Shown here: positions 46,240 through 55,425 of the stretch, in pieces
How the letters are laid out: each line of letters begins with the position of its first letter
How positions within the stretch are numbered: the first letter of the stretch is position 1
Assembly: GCA_051418075.1 (NCBI GenBank)
Contig: JBPRGG010000029.1
Coordinates: forward strand, 124,001 to 188,000
Reading direction: 5' to 3'
DNA length: 64,000 bases
Source of the DNA: JBPRGG01 sp051418075
GTDB lineage: Bacteria; Bacteroidota; Bacteroidia; Cytophagales; Cyclobacteriaceae
The notes under the pieces: generated by a model
The model's input: only the letters and a program-made list of their open reading frames with translations
Databases searched by the model: none
What the model was told of the DNA's origin: nothing
Translations under genes and position numbers: made by a program

Positions 46240-47667
46240 ATGAGAAAACTTTTAGGAACCAATTTTATTTTACTGATCCTGGCTGTCATTTTTTTGTTGT
46301 GGAGTGTGGTGTATTTTTTTTATGAAATGACCATTGAGGATCTTTTTGATTCGGAATTAATTGCAGCAGGAATTATCATTTCTATCTTTTTATTTGGTCT
46401 TGGATTATTCCGGTTGTACGCTGAAGTAAAAAAAAGTGAAGGACTCCAAAAGGAATTATCCCAGGCTTATCAGGAATTGGCAGAAAGGCATAAAATTATT
46501 GAGGAGCAACTTAAAGCATCAGAGGAAGATGCCAATTATCTGGCTGATGTTTTACCTCAGATCATTTGGAAAACCGATAATGAGGGGCATGCCATTTATT
46601 TTAATCAGGTCTGGTACAAATTTACCGGAATGAATGAACAAGATTCACTGGGAAGTGGCTGGCTAAAAGCTGTTCACCCGGACGATCAGGAGGAGACTTT
46701 ATCCACCTGGCAACAAAGTATAGCAGAAAGCCAAAAGTTCCAGGTAGAATATCGTTTACGCAAACATGACGGGCGATATTGCTGGTTTCTCTCCATAGGC
46801 ATACCGAAACGGAATGCCCAGGGAGCAATAGAAAAATGGTATGGTAGCTGTACCGACATAGAAGATCAGAAAAATCTCAATGCATTTTTAGAAAACAAGG
46901 TAGAAGAGAGAACCAGTGAACTGAAAAAAGCTAATGAAGAACTCAAAAGGTCAAATGAGGAACTGGAAAACTTTGCCTATATCGCTTCTCATGATTTACA
47001 GGAACCATTGCGGAAAATCAGGGCCTTTGGTGATATGTTGGCTAAAAAGCATGCTAATTCCCTGCCGGAAAAAGCCAGGGAGTATATTAGCCGCATGCAA
47101 AATGCATCCATGCGAATGCAAAAGCTAATTGACGATCTTTTAAACTATTCCAGGGTTTCGCGTAATTTCTATGATGACATGCGGCCAGTGAACCTGAAGG
47201 AATTGGTGGAAGAAGTACTGGAAAACATGGAAGCTGTGGTGACAGATAATGACGCAACCATCTCCTATAATGGCTTGCCCACCATCACCGGGAACAGAAG
47301 GCAAATGTCCCAGTTATTTCAGAACCTGATCAGCAACGGCATTAAATTTCATAAACCAGACCAGCGGCCAGTGATAAAAATAAATTCACGGCAGATCAAT
47401 AGTGAAACCTTAAAAACCAAATATGGCTTGTCATCAACACATCCCCACTATGAATTGGAAGTGTCAGATAATGGTATAGGGTTTAAGGAAAAATACCTGG
47501 ACAAGATCTTTACCATCTTTCAGCGGTTGCATGGCCGCTTTGAATACCAGGGTACCGGCATAGGCTTAGCCATTTGCAGAAAGGTGGTGGAAAACCATCA
47601 TGGTGTGATCACTGCCCAAAGTACTCCGGAAGAAGGATCTAAATTTATAATTGTAATACCTGAATAA
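46240..47667 (+). CDS. membrane-bound PAS sensor histidine kinase
   Basis: 475 residues from the ATG at 46240; a GTG at 46222 would add six residues. Two N-terminal membrane helices (about 8-28 and 40-58) with almost no periplasmic loop, a coiled linker, a PAS domain (about 95-215, IIWKTDNEGHAIYFNQVW, SCTDIEDQK), a second coiled coil of KANEELKRSNEELEN, the phosphoacceptor H251 in FAYIASHDLQEPL and an HATPase with NGIKFH, DNGIGF and GTGIGLAI. This kinase type (bacteriophytochrome-like HisKA) usually pairs with a short receiver protein, and the next gene is exactly that, starting directly after its stop. Confidence 0.9.
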   Translation: MRKLLGTNFILLILAVIFLLWSVVYFFYEMTIEDLFDSELIAAGIIISIFLFGLGLFRLYAEVKKSEGLQKELSQAYQELAERHKIIEEQLKASEEDANYLADVLPQIIWKTDNEGHAIYFNQVWYKFTGMNEQDSLGSGWLKAVHPDDQEETLSTWQQSIAESQKFQVEYRLRKHDGRYCWFLSIGIPKRNAQGAIEKWYGSCTDIEDQKNLNAFLENKVEERTSELKKANEELKRSNEELENFAYIASHDLQEPLRKIRAFGDMLAKKHANSLPEKAREYISRMQNASMRMQKLIDDLLNYSRVSRNFYDDMRPVNLKELVEEVLENMEAVVTDNDATISYNGLPTITGNRRQMSQLFQNLISNGIKFHKPDQRPVIKINSRQINSETLKTKYGLSSTHPHYELEVSDNGIGFKEKYLDKIFTIFQRLHGRFEYQGTGIGLAICRKVVENHHGVITAQSTPEEGSKFIIVIPE

Positions 47668-48117
47668 ATGAAAGAAGAATTAAAACCTATCAGTATTGTA
47701 ATGGCAGATGATGATGCTGATGATCGACTGATGGCAAAAGAAGCCTTTGAGGAAAATAAATTAGCCAATGAACTTGTGTTTGTGGAAGATGGTGAAGAGT
47801 TGCTGGATTACCTGAACGGCAGAGGCAATTTTGAACAAAGGCCAAACCCTTTACCAGGTCTTATTTTGCTGGATCTGAATATGCCTAAGAAAGATGGCAG
47901 GGAAGTACTGAAGGAAATCAAAAAAGATCCCAGGCTTAGAAAGATACCTGTGGTAGTATTAACTACCAGCAAAGCCGAGGAAGATATCTTGAAATCTTAT
48001 GATTTAGGAGTGAATTCTTTTATAACCAAGCCCGTCACATTTGATGAATTGGTCGAAGTGATAAGAGATCTGGGAAAATATTGGTTTGGCATTGTAGAAT
48101 TACCAAAAATAAATTAA
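47668..48117 (+). CDS. single-domain response regulator (Rcp1-like)
   Basis: 149 residues consisting only of a receiver domain: acidic pocket DDDADD (14-19), phosphoacceptor D69 in LILLDLNMPKKDG, LTTS and the conserved Lys in ITKPV. No output domain, so it works as a phosphorelay intermediate or by protein contact. Starts immediately after the kinase stop and precedes the hybrid gene by 14 nt, so the three are one transcription unit. Confidence 0.93.
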   Translation: MKEELKPISIVMADDDADDRLMAKEAFEENKLANELVFVEDGEELLDYLNGRGNFEQRPNPLPGLILLDLNMPKKDGREVLKEIKKDPRLRKIPVVVLTTSKAEEDILKSYDLGVNSFITKPVTFDELVEVIRDLGKYWFGIVELPKIN

Positions 48118-48131
48118 GTAAGTAGGTATAA

Positions 48132-49601
48132 ATGAAAGATTACATTCAGGTTCTATTGATCGATGATGATGAAGATGATTTTATCCTGACTAAATCTTAT
48201 ATTGATGATATAAGGAATTATAAAATCAAACTTGACTGGATTGCCAATCACGATGAAGCTTTGGTTGAAATCACTAAAGCACGGCATGATCTGTATCTGA
48301 TCGACTACAGGTTAGGCGCCTTGTCAGGAATAGATCTTATGAGAAATGCCATATCACTGGGTTGTGATCGTCCAATTATCATCCTGACCGGTCAGGGTGA
48401 GGGGAATGTGGATCTACTGGCTATTCAAAGTGGAGCTTCCGATTACCTGGCCAAAGATCAGATAGATTCTTACGTGCTGGAAAAATCCATCTTGTACGCA
48501 GTAGAAAGGAATAATTATAAGAATGAATTGATCCAGAATCAGTTGAAGTATAAATTTCTGTTTGAGGAACTGCAGACCAAGAATCAGATCATAAACAGCA
48601 TCTTGCAAAGTATTCCTATTGTCATTGCCCGGCTTGAAAAGTCAGGAGAGATTATTGATATTTATGGGTCCGGTCTCAATACCCTGAACAGGAATATTGA
48701 TGATCTTAAAGGAATTCACATTAAAGATGTATTTAAAGAGTCTGTTTTTTCCCTGGAATTGATAGAAAAAGAAGGTTTTTGGGCTTCTGAGTCTAGTATT
48801 GACCATTTAGATGATTTTATTTATTTTAGTTGCTATTACTTTCTGAATCAGGAAAAAAAGGAGATCATATTTTTTGGTATTGATATCACTGAAATTAAGG
48901 AGGTAAATATTGCCAACCAAAAATTGAGCCGGATCAATGAATTGTTGGATAACATTATTTATTTGGCAGCCCATGACCTGAGATCTCCTATTTCCAATTT
49001 ACGTTTAATTGCCCATTTGATCAATGATGTGGATGAAGTATCGGAAAAACTGGAAATGATTGCCAAAATCAATGAATCAGTGGAACGGATGGAGCAGGTG
49101 ATCAATGGGTTGGTAGAAATTATAGAGGTACAAAAGGAGGGAGGGGACAAGCCCCGGAAAATAGTTTTTGAAGAAGTTTTCGAACATGTCTATGCTAACT
49201 ATGAGGACAAATTATTGGCTGTAGATGGTAACATCACACATGATTTTTCCCAGGCCCCTTACATAAATTACCTGGAAGCCTTCCTGATCAGTATTTTTAA
49301 TAATTTAATAGGAAATGCCATAAAATATCGATCCAACCGGCCCTTACATATATCAGTTGAGACTAAAAAGCTGCATGGATTTGTCTTTTTGATTATAAAA
49401 GACAATGGAATTGGAATAGATCTGAGAAAGCATGGGAATCGTATTTTCAGACCATTTTCGCGGATCAGCAAGCATGGAGAGGGCAAAGGAATAGGTTTGC
49501 ACCTGGTTAAAACCATTGTGGAGAAAAATGGTGGTTCTATTAAAGTTAATAGTCAGCCGGATCAGGGAACTCAATTTGAAATATTATTGTCCGAGTATTA
49601 A
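48132..49601 (+). CDS. receiver-PAS-histidine kinase hybrid, soluble
   Basis: 489 residues, no membrane segment. N-terminal receiver domain (1-125; DDDEDD at 11-16, phosphoacceptor D58 in LYLIDYRLG), PAS-like sensor region (about 150-260), HisKA-like segment with H281 in IIYLAAHDLRSPI and HATPase with NNLIGNAIKYRS, DNGIGIDL and GEGKGIGLHLV. The reverse order (receiver first, kinase last) suggests that phosphorylation of the receiver controls kinase output; the upstream kinase and single receiver could feed it. Third gene of the cluster. Confidence 0.9.
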   Translation: MKDYIQVLLIDDDEDDFILTKSYIDDIRNYKIKLDWIANHDEALVEITKARHDLYLIDYRLGALSGIDLMRNAISLGCDRPIIILTGQGEGNVDLLAIQSGASDYLAKDQIDSYVLEKSILYAVERNNYKNELIQNQLKYKFLFEELQTKNQIINSILQSIPIVIARLEKSGEIIDIYGSGLNTLNRNIDDLKGIHIKDVFKESVFSLELIEKEGFWASESSIDHLDDFIYFSCYYFLNQEKKEIIFFGIDITEIKEVNIANQKLSRINELLDNIIYLAAHDLRSPISNLRLIAHLINDVDEVSEKLEMIAKINESVERMEQVINGLVEIIEVQKEGGDKPRKIVFEEVFEHVYANYEDKLLAVDGNITHDFSQAPYINYLEAFLISIFNNLIGNAIKYRSNRPLHISVETKKLHGFVFLIIKDNGIGIDLRKHGNRIFRPFSRISKHGEGKGIGLHLVKTIVEKNGGSIKVNSQPDQGTQFEILLSEY

Positions 49602-49720
49602 CAATTCCATAATACAAGAATGGATAGAATGTTAACAATGTAATTTTTGTTTGTAATTTTCATTTTATTTTCAATAAAAATCTTATTTATTGAAATTGTA
49701 TTTCATAAATAAGTTGTAAA

Positions 49721-50095
49721 ATGGAAAAAATATGCTTAGAATGTGGTTGCCAGATATGGGGCAGGTCTGATAAAAAATTCTGCGGAGATCAATGCAGAAC
49801 CACCTATAACAATCGGCAAAATAATGAATCCAATCAACTGGTGAGAAAAATCAATTATACCTTAAAAAAGAACCGGAAGATCCTGGCTACTCTGAAACCA
49901 TATGGGAAGTCAAAAATTCCCCGACGAAGATTGATAGATCTTGGATTTGATTTTAATTATCACACCAATATATTTACCACCAAAGGAGGTAATACCTATT
50001 ACTTCTGCTATGATCATGGCTATCTGGAAGTCAACCAGGAATTGGTGGCAGTGGTTATCCGTAAGGATTTTGTAGTGCGGGATAATTATTATTAG
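49721..50095 (+). CDS. zinc-ribbon protein of unknown function
   Basis: 124 residues. N-terminal treble-clef/zinc-ribbon: C5, C8, C21, C25 in the pattern CxxC-x12-CxxxC, with the DUF2116-like motif KFCGDQCRTTYNNR. It is followed by a basic helix and a beta-rich C-terminus ending VVIRKDFVVRDNYY. Small proteins of this type are common in Bacteroidota, with no known role; nucleic-acid binding is possible. Its last 41 nt overlap the 3' end of the convergent dipeptide epimerase gene. Confidence 0.75.
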   Translation: MEKICLECGCQIWGRSDKKFCGDQCRTTYNNRQNNESNQLVRKINYTLKKNRKILATLKPYGKSKIPRRRLIDLGFDFNYHTNIFTTKGGNTYYFCYDHGYLEVNQELVAVVIRKDFVVRDNYY

Positions 50096-51104
50096 GACGC
50101 ACGCCCAAACCAGGTATCTGGCTGATTCTCACCCGGCCGTTTTGAATTTTCATACCATCAAAAGCATCATTCCTGATCAGGTAAGGTCCATCCAGATCGG
50201 CCCAGTCGGCCAGGCTGCATAAATGGGCCGCAGCTGTTACCCCACAGCTTGATTCTGACATACAACCGATCAATATTTTCATATCTTTAGCTTTCGCCTG
50301 GCTGATCAGTCTGTAAGCATCAGTCAATCCGCCGGTTTTCATCAATTTTACATTGATTCCGGTATAAACGTTGGATATTTTTGACAGATCGTTGGAATTT
50401 TGAATGGCCTCATCAGCTATTACCGGGACTTCTAGTCTTTCAGCCAGCCAGGAGGTATCTGAAAAATTAGCTACTTCAAAAGGTTGCTCTATTAACACAA
50501 CACCCTGATCAATCAGCCATTTAGACATTTCCAAAGCATATTTTCTGTTTTTCCATCCCTGATTTAGATCCACCATAAATGGTTTACCGGTTAGTTTTAA
50601 AATCCCGGCTACATGATTTACATCATCATCTGTACCGCTCAATTTGATCTTAATCAAATGGAAATCCTGGCTTTCCTCCTTTTTTTGGGCCAATGTATCC
50701 GGATCTCCCAGGCCAAAAGTATAAGAAGATAAAGGCATTTGCTGATGTTCCAGATCAAAATACCTGTAGGCAGGCTTTTGATGAATTTTGCCCCAAACAT
50801 CCAATATGGCCATTTCCAGGCCTGCACGTAGTACGGCTTGTTCCGGGCTGAATTGTTGCAGATACTCCAGCAAGGGTTTAGGATCATCCAGGTTAAAATG
50901 AGATAGTTCAAGCTGGTGCAGAAACTTCAGTGCACTTTCTTTATTTTCTTTCAGGTAAGGAGGAAATGCCGCTTCTCCATAACCGGTAAAACCCTGATAA
51001 TGTAATTCAAGGTAAAGCACTTCTGTGATTTCCCGGCTGGAATAGGAAATTCTGAAGGGGTATTTAAAGGCCAGTTTATAGGGTTTAGGTATAATTTTTA
51101 TCAT
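50055..51104 (-). CDS. dipeptide (L-Ala-D/L-Glu) epimerase, enolase superfamily
   Basis: Recycles murein dipeptides by inverting the glutamate centre. 349 residues: N-terminal capping domain, then barrel with K152 and K154 (IKIKLS), metal ligands D179 (VDLNQGW), E206 (EQPF) and D231 (ADEA), second base in NVKLMKTGG (K256) and CMSESS (281-286), all consistent with the Ala-Glu epimerase group. Cytoplasmic. Its 3' end overlaps the zinc-ribbon gene by 41 nt. Adjacent to the MBL-fold hydrolase (divergent). Confidence 0.88.
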   Translation of the reverse strand: MIKIIPKPYKLAFKYPFRISYSSREITEVLYLELHYQGFTGYGEAAFPPYLKENKESALKFLHQLELSHFNLDDPKPLLEYLQQFSPEQAVLRAGLEMAILDVWGKIHQKPAYRYFDLEHQQMPLSSYTFGLGDPDTLAQKKEESQDFHLIKIKLSGTDDDVNHVAGILKLTGKPFMVDLNQGWKNRKYALEMSKWLIDQGVVLIEQPFEVANFSDTSWLAERLEVPVIADEAIQNSNDLSKISNVYTGINVKLMKTGGLTDAYRLISQAKAKDMKILIGCMSESSCGVTAAAHLCSLADWADLDGPYLIRNDAFDGMKIQNGRVRISQIPGLGVRPNNNYPALQNPYG

Positions 51105-51185
51105 GAAGCTGAATTTTATAGATTTAAACCGTCAAATTTAGTTAATTAAGGCCAAGATAGTTTTTATTATAGAGGGAGTATTTTG

Positions 51186-51193
51186 TATTTTTG
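51186..51193 (+). promoter_or_regulatory. -7 box candidate
   Basis: TATTTTTG fits TAnnTTTG and lies 21 nt before the MBL-fold gene start. A -33 TTTG at the right distance is not seen, so this is weak. Confidence 0.3.
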
Positions 51194-51214
51194 TTATCAT
51201 CACTTTAAAAACAC

Positions 51215-51961
51215 ATGGATTCTGATTATTATGTAAAGGTTTTAGGTTGTGGCGATGCATTTGGTAGCGGAGGCAGAAATCAAACCAGCTTTTTTTTACA
51301 TTCACCTCAAATAAACATATTGATCGATTGCGGTGCTACTACTTTAAATGCGCTGAAGCTAAACAAACTCAGTACCAATGATATTGATGTGATCATGATC
51401 ACCCATTTTCATGGAGATCATTATGGTGGGGTGCCTTTTATCCTGTTAGATGCCATATATGTAGCCCAAAGACAGAAACCTTTAACCATTATCTGTCCTT
51501 CCGGAGGAGAAAACAAGATCAATCAATTGTTTGAACTGATGTATCCCTCTTCTGCCAATGGACTGGACAACCTTAAGATCAACTACATTCATTATGAGCA
51601 TTATGAAACCGTTAAACAGGAATATTTTACCATGGTAGCTTTCCCGGTTACACATTCAGCAGTTGTGTTGCCCCATGGATTAAAAATACATCTTAATTCC
51701 AAGATATTCAGTTTTTCCGGTGATACAGCCTGGAATGAAGACCTGATTGAGTTGGCTAAAAATGCTGACCTGTTTATTTGTGAATGCAATTTTTACGAAG
51801 ACCAGGTGGAAGGCCATCTGAATTACAAAATTTTACAGGAGAAAAAAGACCTTTTGTTGTGTAAGCAGCTTTACCTGACCCATCTGGGAGAAAAAATGTT
51901 GGAAAAACTTCCTGAATTAGAATTCAAAGTTTGTCAGGATGGCTCAACTATAAATTTTTAA
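51215..51961 (+). CDS. MBL-fold metallo-hydrolase (RNase Z-like)
   Basis: 248 residues, metallo-beta-lactamase fold with THFHGDHYGG (H64, H66, D68, H69), THSAV supplying another His, SGDTAWNEDL and the final THLGEKM. Resembles the RNase Z/phosphodiesterase branch but is shorter and lacks the exosite arm, so tRNA processing is unlikely; a small-molecule phosphodiester or acyl substrate is possible. Cytoplasmic. Read with the downstream 97-residue gene, whose ATG lies 2 nt after its stop. Confidence 0.85.
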   Translation: MDSDYYVKVLGCGDAFGSGGRNQTSFFLHSPQINILIDCGATTLNALKLNKLSTNDIDVIMITHFHGDHYGGVPFILLDAIYVAQRQKPLTIICPSGGENKINQLFELMYPSSANGLDNLKINYIHYEHYETVKQEYFTMVAFPVTHSAVVLPHGLKIHLNSKIFSFSGDTAWNEDLIELAKNADLFICECNFYEDQVEGHLNYKILQEKKDLLLCKQLYLTHLGEKMLEKLPELEFKVCQDGSTINF

Positions 51962-51963
51962 TT

Positions 51964-52257
51964 ATGACTTTTTATGAATTTAAAGCTTCTCTTCAACAAG
52001 ATCAGCCTCCTGCAGGCATTAAACCAGTCATAGAAGCACTCTGGTATGATGCCCAAGGAGATTGGAATAAGGCGCATCTGATTGCGCAGAATGTGGAGGA
52101 TTATACAGGGGCCTGGGTACATGCCTATTTACATAGAAAAGAAGGAGACCTTTCCAATGCATCTTATTGGTATAGCCGCTCCGGCAAAAAGATGCCGGAT
52201 CATCTGACCCTGGAACAAGAATGGGAATCCATCAGCCAGGAATTAATTAACAATTAG
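51964..52257 (+). CDS. conserved 97-residue protein
   Basis: 97 residues from the ATG at 51964; the same frame is open back to 51931, but that would overlap the upstream gene. It is rich in W and H: IEALWYDAQGDWNKAHLIAQ and AWVHAYLHRKEGDLSNASYW, then YSRSGKKMP. This pattern recurs in small conserved proteins of many bacteria, but no function is known to me. Helical (repeat-like helix pairs reminiscent of TPR). It sits between the MBL-fold hydrolase and a quinone-oxidoreductase-like gene, possibly one transcription unit. Confidence 0.75.
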   Translation: MTFYEFKASLQQDQPPAGIKPVIEALWYDAQGDWNKAHLIAQNVEDYTGAWVHAYLHRKEGDLSNASYWYSRSGKKMPDHLTLEQEWESISQELINN

Positions 52258-52274
52258 CTTTTATCTGAACATTT

Positions 52275-53297
52275 ATGGGAATAAAACGAAGCGCCTGGAG
52301 AATGGAGAAAGCGGGTGCCATCTCTGACCTGAAACTGGTGGAGGAACAAGTACCTGCTTTACAACCTCAGGAAGTAGTAGTTGAAGTGAAGTCTATTGGG
52401 TTAAATTTCGCTGATATATTTGCCATCAAGGGATTATACAGCGCCACTCCTAAAGGTTCCTTTGTGCCTGGATTGGAGTATGCCGGCATAATTGCGGAAG
52501 TTGGGGCTGAAGTGACAGAATTGCAACCAGGTCAACGGGTAATGGGAGTGACCCGGTTTGGATCTTACACCTCCCATATTGTAATTGATCAAAGTTATGT
52601 TTATCCTTTAAAAGAGGATTGGAGTTTTGCCCAGGGAGCTGCTTTCCTGGTCCAGGTATTAACTGCCTATTACGGTTTACTCAATTTAGGCGATCTGAAA
52701 CCCAAAGCCAACGTATTAATTCATAGTGCAGCTGGAGGAGTAGGTTTATGGGCTAACCGTATTGCGAAAAAGTATGAGGCTTTTACCATCGGCACTGTGG
52801 GAGGGCCGGGTAAGGTTGATTTTTGCCAGTCAGAAGGATACGATCAGGTGATTGTGAGGGGTAAAGATTTTAAATCGCGCTTACATAGCGCATTGGATGG
52901 CCGTCCCTTGAATTTGGTAATGGATAGTATAGGCGGAAGTATTTTTAAGGATAGTTATGTAGCCCTGGCTTCACAGGGGCGTATTGTAGTTTATGGTTCA
53001 GCCAGGTACACCACCTATGGCTCCAAGCCCAACTACTTGAAGCTATTATATCACTACTGGAAAAGGCCTAAACTGGATCCCCAGTCTATGATCAATTACA
53101 ATAAGTCTGTGATGGGATTTAACCTGATCTATCTGTATGATCAGGCTGGTTTGATGAAACAGCTTTTGACCGATATAGATGGCCTGAAGTTGGACAAACC
53201 AATAGTAAATCATGAATTATCCTATGAAAAGCTTCATGATGCGATTTATCTGTTTCAAAGTGGAAAAACGATGGGTAAGGTTGTGGTTAATCTGTAA
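52275..53297 (+). CDS. zinc-type alcohol dehydrogenase / quinone oxidoreductase family protein
   Basis: 340 residues of the MDR superfamily, VAT1/quinone-reductase branch. GroES-like N-terminal domain with SIGLNFADIFAIKGLY and PGLEYAGIIAEVG; NADP-binding Rossmann domain with VLIHSAAGGVGLWANRIAKK and VMDSIGG; no catalytic-zinc Cys set is seen, so it is a zinc-free reductase of unknown substrate. Lies 17 nt after the 97-residue gene. Followed by a hairpin that belongs mainly to the convergent gene. Confidence 0.85.
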   Translation: MGIKRSAWRMEKAGAISDLKLVEEQVPALQPQEVVVEVKSIGLNFADIFAIKGLYSATPKGSFVPGLEYAGIIAEVGAEVTELQPGQRVMGVTRFGSYTSHIVIDQSYVYPLKEDWSFAQGAAFLVQVLTAYYGLLNLGDLKPKANVLIHSAAGGVGLWANRIAKKYEAFTIGTVGGPGKVDFCQSEGYDQVIVRGKDFKSRLHSALDGRPLNLVMDSIGGSIFKDSYVALASQGRIVVYGSARYTTYGSKPNYLKLLYHYWKRPKLDPQSMINYNKSVMGFNLIYLYDQAGLMKQLLTDIDGLKLDKPIVNHELSYEKLHDAIYLFQSGKTMGKVVVNL

Positions 53298-53321
53298 TAA
53301 TTATTATAGGCTGGCTATTAT

Positions 53322-53354
53322 TAAAAAAAAAAGAAGCGCCATCGCTGGCGCCCC
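53322..53354 (-). terminator. terminator of the convergent hydrophobic-protein gene
   Basis: Stem GCGCCA / TGGCGC with tetraloop TCGC (53336-53351); on the minus strand it is followed by a run of ten or more T's. Confidence 0.85.
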
Positions 53355-53386
53355 TTATTCACCCTAAAATATAACCACGGAAGAAA

Positions 53387-53854
53387 TTAACCTTGAATAT
53401 TGAATTTTTTTATTTCTGCTACTGGTCCAAATTGTTGAGTTGCCACAACTTTTTTTCTTCTTATAAGCTGGACTTCGGAAGGTACAATTTTATTTGATGT
53501 AGTAGATTTCACTACATCATCATAAAATTTGTACGCTTTTTTACTGGTTCCCTTGGCAAAATCATGAATGGAATCAGATTTGTTCACTGGGAATCCAGGT
53601 ACCACCTGATACATTGAGAAAACCACTTTGTAGCGAGGTAAAAAAGGAATAATAAACACCTTTTTAAATAAATCGATTGCGGTATGTATTAATAGGGTTA
53701 TAAGATTTACAATGGCATTTCCGGTATAAACCATTCCATTATACAAAGTGACAAAAATAAGCTTGATCAAATTGTATATGCCCATAAAGAACGCCTTGAT
53801 CAGATTGATTATTCCGGTGCCTATAGATGCAAAAAAACCAAATATTTTTTTCAT
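53387..53854 (-). CDS. hydrophobic protein of unknown function
   Basis: 155 residues. Residues 1-75 form a long hydrophobic and Gly/Ile/Asn-rich stretch built of repeating units (GIINLIKAF, GIYNLIKLI, AIVNLITLL) that suggests amphipathic or membrane-embedded helices with about 11-residue periodicity; residues 80-155 are polar and basic with VQLIRRKKVVATQQFGP. No signal cleavage site or known family. Own terminator downstream. Confidence 0.65.
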   Translation of the reverse strand: MKKIFGFFASIGTGIINLIKAFFMGIYNLIKLIFVTLYNGMVYTGNAIVNLITLLIHTAIDLFKKVFIIPFLPRYKVVFSMYQVVPGFPVNKSDSIHDFAKGTSKKAYKFYDDVVKSTTSNKIVPSEVQLIRRKKVVATQQFGPVAEIKKFNIQG

Positions 53855-54206
53855 ACTTTTTCGTAATGTTTTGATTCAAAGGAAGCTAATTTTTAAAAAG
53901 ATTACTACCATAAAATCAGAAAAACCTTACAGGAATCAGTTATTAAGCAATTTGGAAGACTTGATCTGTACAATCTGTTTTATGTAAAGTTTAACTGCTT
54001 TTTTAAGATCTGATTTAGGTCTGGCTGAGATTCATTTGCTGATTGTTTAGATAAATCCCCATGTTCCCAACTAAATAAATGGCCCAACATTACACAATAA
54101 GGTTGGTGTGGATGAAGTTATTAACTATAATTTTTAGATGGCCACAAAACAATTCATCTAAAATTTGATTAAATTGCAGAAGATTAAAAGCTGAAATTTC
54201 TGTTTT
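53855..54206. other. intergenic stretch
   Basis: 352 bp between two outward-reading genes, AT-rich, with no hairpin, repeat or coding frame that I can support. Presumably holds both promoters. Confidence 0.5.
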
Positions 54207-55163
54207 ATGCCCCAAAAGCTTTTCTGGATATTTCTGGTAATTACCAATTTTATTGTAATTGCTTCTTGTATGGGGCAGGAGAAAGTATTTGAAACTCCCC
54301 GGCCAAAATTTTTACGGTTGACTTACCAGACATTACCAGCCATTAATGCCTTGCCCCCGGGAGAAGCTTCCATTGCTGCCAATAATCATTTTGAAGAAAA
54401 CCGTATCATTGATTTTCAAATTTCTGCCCCGCTTATTTTAAAAAATGATTTCAAATTAATTACCCAGCTAAAATACAAAAATGAGGTTTTGAATTTAGGT
54501 GGAGTTTCTGAAGACTTACAGCGCACTTTATTCTTAAAAAATGCCGGGCTGGTGATAATTGCCAAACAGCATTTATCTGATGATCAATTTTTAGTGGGCT
54601 ATTTCTCCGGGAGTTATAAATCCAATAAGTTTTATAATTTTGCCAGTATTCTTGATTATAATGCTTCCCTGGGATGGGGAAAAACGATTGATAAGAATAC
54701 CGAATTGGGATTAGGCATTATTGCAGCTAACACTTTTGGACGTTTCAGGATCAGTCCTGTATTGAGCTATGAAAAGCGATTCTCACACAATCTCCTGCTT
54801 GACCTGAAATTACCGAAAAGAGCCAAATTGACTAAATTAATGTCCAATAGCTTGTACTTCTATGGGGAAATAGAAGGATCAAGTGGACGCTATGCCCTTA
54901 ATGACCAGGTTTTTACCGGATTAGAAGACCTGGAATTCAGGCGAACAAATATTGATTTTAAGCTGGGTATTGAAAAAGAAGTATATGATTGGCTCTGGAT
55001 GGAAGTGAATGGAGGATATACGCACCCCTGGATTTCCAGACTAGTAAACAGAGGGGGGCGTACCCGGAATTATATTCATGATTTTGATCAGAATGGCACC
55101 GCCTTTGTCAGCTTTTCCTTATTTATGGTACCTCCCCGCTCATTATTCAACAAGCATCGATAA
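54207..55163 (+). CDS. outer-membrane beta-barrel protein (DUF6268-like)
   Basis: 318 residues. Signal with NFIVIASCMGQ (cleavage after CMGQ or a lipobox at the Cys). The mature part has many amphipathic strands (LILKNDFKLITQLKYKNEV, LGLGIIAANTFGRFRISP, WLWMEVNGGY) and ends with an aromatic strand, as in DUF6268-type Bacteroidota barrels. Assignment to that family is from memory of the general pattern. Function unknown; no operon partner. Confidence 0.6.
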   Translation: MPQKLFWIFLVITNFIVIASCMGQEKVFETPRPKFLRLTYQTLPAINALPPGEASIAANNHFEENRIIDFQISAPLILKNDFKLITQLKYKNEVLNLGGVSEDLQRTLFLKNAGLVIIAKQHLSDDQFLVGYFSGSYKSNKFYNFASILDYNASLGWGKTIDKNTELGLGIIAANTFGRFRISPVLSYEKRFSHNLLLDLKLPKRAKLTKLMSNSLYFYGEIEGSSGRYALNDQVFTGLEDLEFRRTNIDFKLGIEKEVYDWLWMEVNGGYTHPWISRLVNRGGRTRNYIHDFDQNGTAFVSFSLFMVPPRSLFNKHR

Positions 55164-55425
55164 ATAATTTCACTCAAGTGGAAAAATGACTCTTGGTGAC
55201 ATCTGTCTCACACTTTGAGTATCTAAATCAATATTCAAAACATCTTTAATTCCTACATAACTATCCGTAGGCTGGTTTTTTTATTTTAAAAAATCATCCT
55301 GTTTGCTACAAAACATTATTAATTTAGGGCTTGTTTTTAGCAATATTCCAAAAAACTTGTTTGACTGGATTTCAAACTATGATCAAAAATTGGTTAATTT
55401 GTTATTATAGGCAATCTTTCAGCTT

